Shown here piece by piece: positions 6,626-7,776 of a stretch of DNA of 7,776 nt (its first letter is position 1; every line of letters begins with the position of its first letter). The notes below the pieces were generated by a model that did not search any database, was not told the DNA's origin, and saw nothing but the letters and a program-made list of their open reading frames with translations. The DNA is taken from the NCBI GenBank assembly GCA_017444705.1, contig JAFSWA010000051.1, forward strand, positions 1 through 7,776, in the 5' to 3' direction. The DNA comes from a bacterium. GTDB taxonomy: Bacteria; Cyanobacteriota; Vampirovibrionia; Gastranaerophilales; Gastranaerophilaceae. Position numbers and translations under genes: made by a program.

Positions 6626-6817
6626 CTACCCGTTTGAAGAATGTTCAAATTTATCACTTCCCAAAGGCTGTCTCATTTTTAATCCGAAAGACGGAGTAGC
6701 AGAGCCTTTTGGGGTTGTTCCCGTAACTTGTCGATTTGGAAAAATCCCTTTCATTTGGTACAGTTGGTACAAATATTGAGCGTTTGCTGTTGCATTAATT
6801 AAATCTAAGATAGACAC
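6626..6817 (-). CDS. Small hypothetical protein, 63 residues, GTG start
   Basis: I do not recognise this protein. It starts with GTG at 6817-6815, 8 nt after a strong AAGGAAG, which is the main evidence that it is real. The first 25 residues (SILDLINATANAQYLYQLYQMKG) are helix-like and amphipathic. The rest is polar with Pro, Gly and Thr and contains ATPSFGLKMRQPLG (about 41-54). There is no signal peptide or membrane segment. Its stop lies 15 nt before the SprA-like gene on the same strand, so it is probably the first gene of a two-gene unit and may be a partner of that protein. The PSFG stretch recalls PSFKG in the 115-residue protein upstream. Confidence 0.6.
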   Translation of the reverse strand: MSILDLINATANAQYLYQLYQMKGIFPNRQVTGTTPKGSATPSFGLKMRQPLGSDKFEHSSNG

Positions 6818-6825
6818 AATAATAA

Positions 6826-6832
6826 CTTCCTT
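6826..6832 (-). promoter_or_regulatory. Shine-Dalgarno deciding the GTG start of the 63-residue protein
   Basis: On the minus strand AAGGAAG (6832-6826) stands 8 nt before GTG at 6817. No ATG in the same frame is as well placed; the next in-frame ATG would remove the whole N-terminal helix. Confidence 0.65.
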
Positions 6833-6853
6833 TTTCTATATATAATAAAACCA

Positions 6854-6882
6854 TTTTTAGGGAAAATTTGCCATATTTTCAA
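6854..6882 (-). promoter_or_regulatory. Candidate promoter of the 63-residue/SprA-like unit
   Basis: On the minus strand a TTGAAA -35 (6882-6877) is 17 nt from a weak TAAAAA -10 (6859-6854), which would give a leader of about 30 nt that includes the SD sequence. An alternative -10 is TATTAT at 6847-6842, without a matching -35. The 98-bp gap 6818-6915 otherwise holds only AT-rich sequence, with AAAATATG occurring twice. Confidence 0.3.
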
Positions 6883-6915
6883 AACATATTTTACAAAAGT
6901 TAATATATTGATACT

Positions 6916-7263
6916 TTACTTTTTCACTTGCGAAATAACTCTGTTAAAAACTGTTTCAAAAGGCTCTTTATATCCTATAATCTCACACCAGTTTCCCGTC
7001 GGGAAATATTCCGTTACCGTTTTTTTATTAAGCAATTTTTCCCAAAAACCGAGATTCTGCGGTCTTGCGGTTACTTTAATTGAAGAAATCGGAACTTGTG
7101 ATTTTCTGTACGGAAAATTTTTTACTGCACTTTTTATAAAAACATCAACTCCGGAAGCAAGTCTTTCAAAATAAGACCTATCCGATAAATATATTGTGTG
7201 AATAGGGTATATGTGACCCCACTTTATTCCTTTAAACGATGGTTTGGAACTTCCTATTTCCAT
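6916..7263 (-). CDS. Hypothetical protein, 115 residues, with N-terminal PSFKG motif
   Basis: I do not recognise a family. The ATG at 7263 follows an in-frame TAG six codons upstream and a purine-rich AAGGGA about 8 nt away, which supports this start. Residues 4-13 are GSSKPSFKGI. The body is mixed alpha/beta in look, basic and rich in aromatics, with KWGHIYPIHTIYLSDRSYF (14-32), a central AVKNFPYRKSQVP (46-58) and a C-terminal helix-like stretch ending in VKK. There is no signal peptide, membrane span, zinc cysteine cluster or known catalytic motif. Codon use looks like that of its neighbours. From memory, many small proteins of Gastranaerophilales carry SFKG/NFKG near the N-terminus; I could not verify this here. 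It appears to be a single-gene unit. Confidence 0.65.
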   Translation of the reverse strand: MEIGSSKPSFKGIKWGHIYPIHTIYLSDRSYFERLASGVDVFIKSAVKNFPYRKSQVPISSIKVTARPQNLGFWEKLLNKKTVTEYFPTGNWCEIIGYKEPFETVFNRVISQVKK

Positions 7264-7529
7264 TTTAAATTCCCTTTTCTAATAAACATACATTAACAAT
7301 TGATACATAAACATTATTTAATTTATTTTGCATTTTTATTTTAGCAAAAATATTAAAAAAATATATTAAATAATAAAAAAAATTTACATTTTTTAAAGCT
7401 TTTTTGTTGGAAAAATTTGGTTAGAAGTGTGACATGACAAAAATATTTGTTTGCAGTGTCGTGTTTTGACAACATGACTAACAAGCTAATTACACAAAAT
7501 TACACCAAAACCAAAAAATAAAGTAAAAA
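7264..7529. other. AT-rich gene-free region with alternative hairpins
   Basis: I see no convincing gene in these 266 bp. The half next to the 115-residue gene is almost pure A/T and holds a possible minus-strand extended -10 (TGCTAAAAT, 7346-7338) giving a leader of about 70 nt. Around 7432-7478 the composition changes and three related words occur: ACATGACA (7432-7439), TGTCGTGT (7457-7464) and AACATGAC (7471-7478). The middle word can pair with either flank. Confidence 0.5.
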
Positions 7530-7562
7530 TAAAGGGTTAAGAAATCAATCTTAAACCCTTTA
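7530..7562 (-). terminator. Terminator downstream of tRNA-Pro
   Basis: Arms 7549-7562 and 7530-7542 form a stem of about 13 pairs (TAAAGGGT(T)TAAGA against TCTTAACCCTTTA) with one bulge and a 6-nt loop. On the minus strand it is followed by TTTTTACTTTATTTTTT. It lies 12 nt after the tRNA 3' end and is the clearest terminator in the window. Confidence 0.8.
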
Positions 7563-7574
7563 TTTATAAAGATT

Positions 7575-7648
<74 letters not shown>

Positions 7649-7673
7649 ATAATTCATGACAACTCTTGCAAGT

Positions 7674-7690
7674 CAGCTTGGACCAAGCTG
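7674..7690. repeat. Perfect 17-bp palindrome
   Basis: CAGCTTGG, a central A, then CCAAGCTG form 8-bp arms with no mismatch. It includes the D-arm-like repeat. With a 1-nt centre it cannot make a good RNA hairpin without opening pairs, so an operator-like DNA site or a product of duplication is as likely as an RNA structure. Confidence 0.6.
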
Positions 7691-7699
7691 CTTCCTCTC

Positions 7700-7726
7700 G
7701 AAAAAACAATAATCAATTGTTTTTTC
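7700..7726. terminator. Perfect 11-bp hairpin, possible bidirectional terminator
   Basis: GAAAAAACAAT (7700-7710) and ATTGTTTTTTC (7716-7726) are exact inverse complements around the loop AATCA. CTCT (7695-7698) and AGAG (7733-7736) could extend the stem across an internal loop. The six T residues inside each 3' arm resemble an intrinsic terminator, but the stem is AT-rich and no T tail follows. It may end a transcript entering from the right. Confidence 0.45.
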
Positions 7727-7776
7727 TTCGGCAGAGCGTCCCGATAATAATATATTCAATTGTCACTTGTTGTAAA

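Noticed and set aside
6389..6637. Plus-strand 82-codon open frame opposite the SprA-like gene
   Set aside because: The minus strand has the family motifs and a SD sequence; the plus frame is Cys/Phe-rich, as is usual for shadow frames.
6908..7174. Plus-strand 88-codon open frame opposite the 115-residue gene
   Set aside because: The minus-strand frame has a SD sequence, an in-frame upstream stop and a PSFKG motif; the plus frame has no SD sequence.
7434..7469. Tiny plus-strand ORF of 11 codons in the structured gene-free region
   Set aside because: It has no SD sequence and no promoter, and its length is expected by chance.

Overview
The window is AT-rich bacterial DNA with short intergenic gaps and ordinary chromosomal content. 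The best guess for the source is a low-GC, gut-type relative of the cyanobacteria (Vampirovibrionia/Melainabacteria, order Gastranaerophilales). This rests on three things: the AT-rich coding style, the mix of genes that begin with or without a Shine-Dalgarno (SD) sequence, and small unknown proteins carrying PSF(K/G)G-type motifs that I associate from memory with that group. The placement is inference (about 0.5-0.6); no ribosomal RNA or ribosomal protein gene is present to fix it.

Left part (1-2900): a divergent pair. On the minus strand is the first 375 codons of a plant-type (GCS2 family) glutamate-cysteine ligase, cut by the window edge. On the plus strand are rsmA (16S rRNA dimethyladenosine transferase) and ispE (fourth enzyme of the MEP isoprenoid pathway), overlapping by 10 nt and closed by a hairpin terminator at the ispE stop codon.

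Middle (2900-6210): a good sigma70-type promoter drives dxr (the reductoisomerase at the entry to the MEP pathway), which overlaps aroQ (type II dehydroquinase, shikimate pathway) by 20 nt. A second, nearly consensus promoter drives a membrane histidine kinase (two membrane segments, HAMP, PAS, HisKA, HATPase) with no response regulator beside it. Both promoters place the expected transcription start at or within 1-2 nt of the ATG, so dxr and the kinase look leaderless, while genes inside operons have clear SD sequences.

Right part (6211-7776): everything is on the minus strand. A two-gene unit encodes a 63-residue unknown protein and a 130-residue SprA-related protein with an HEQAH zinc-type motif. 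Upstream of it is a 115-residue unknown protein with PSFKG near its N-terminus. A very AT-rich gene-free stretch of about 270 bp holds two mutually exclusive hairpins. Then come a terminator and a tRNA-Pro(GGG) gene. Upstream of the tRNA lies a gene-free segment with a perfect palindrome, a strong hairpin and a partial, interrupted repeat of the tRNA's own 5' end.

Most of the window is housekeeping metabolism (isoprenoid and aromatic precursors, rRNA maturation, thiol synthesis). The places worth a second look are the leaderless promoters, the TTTACA direct repeat at the kinase promoter, the small SprA-type unit, and the structured DNA around the tRNA.
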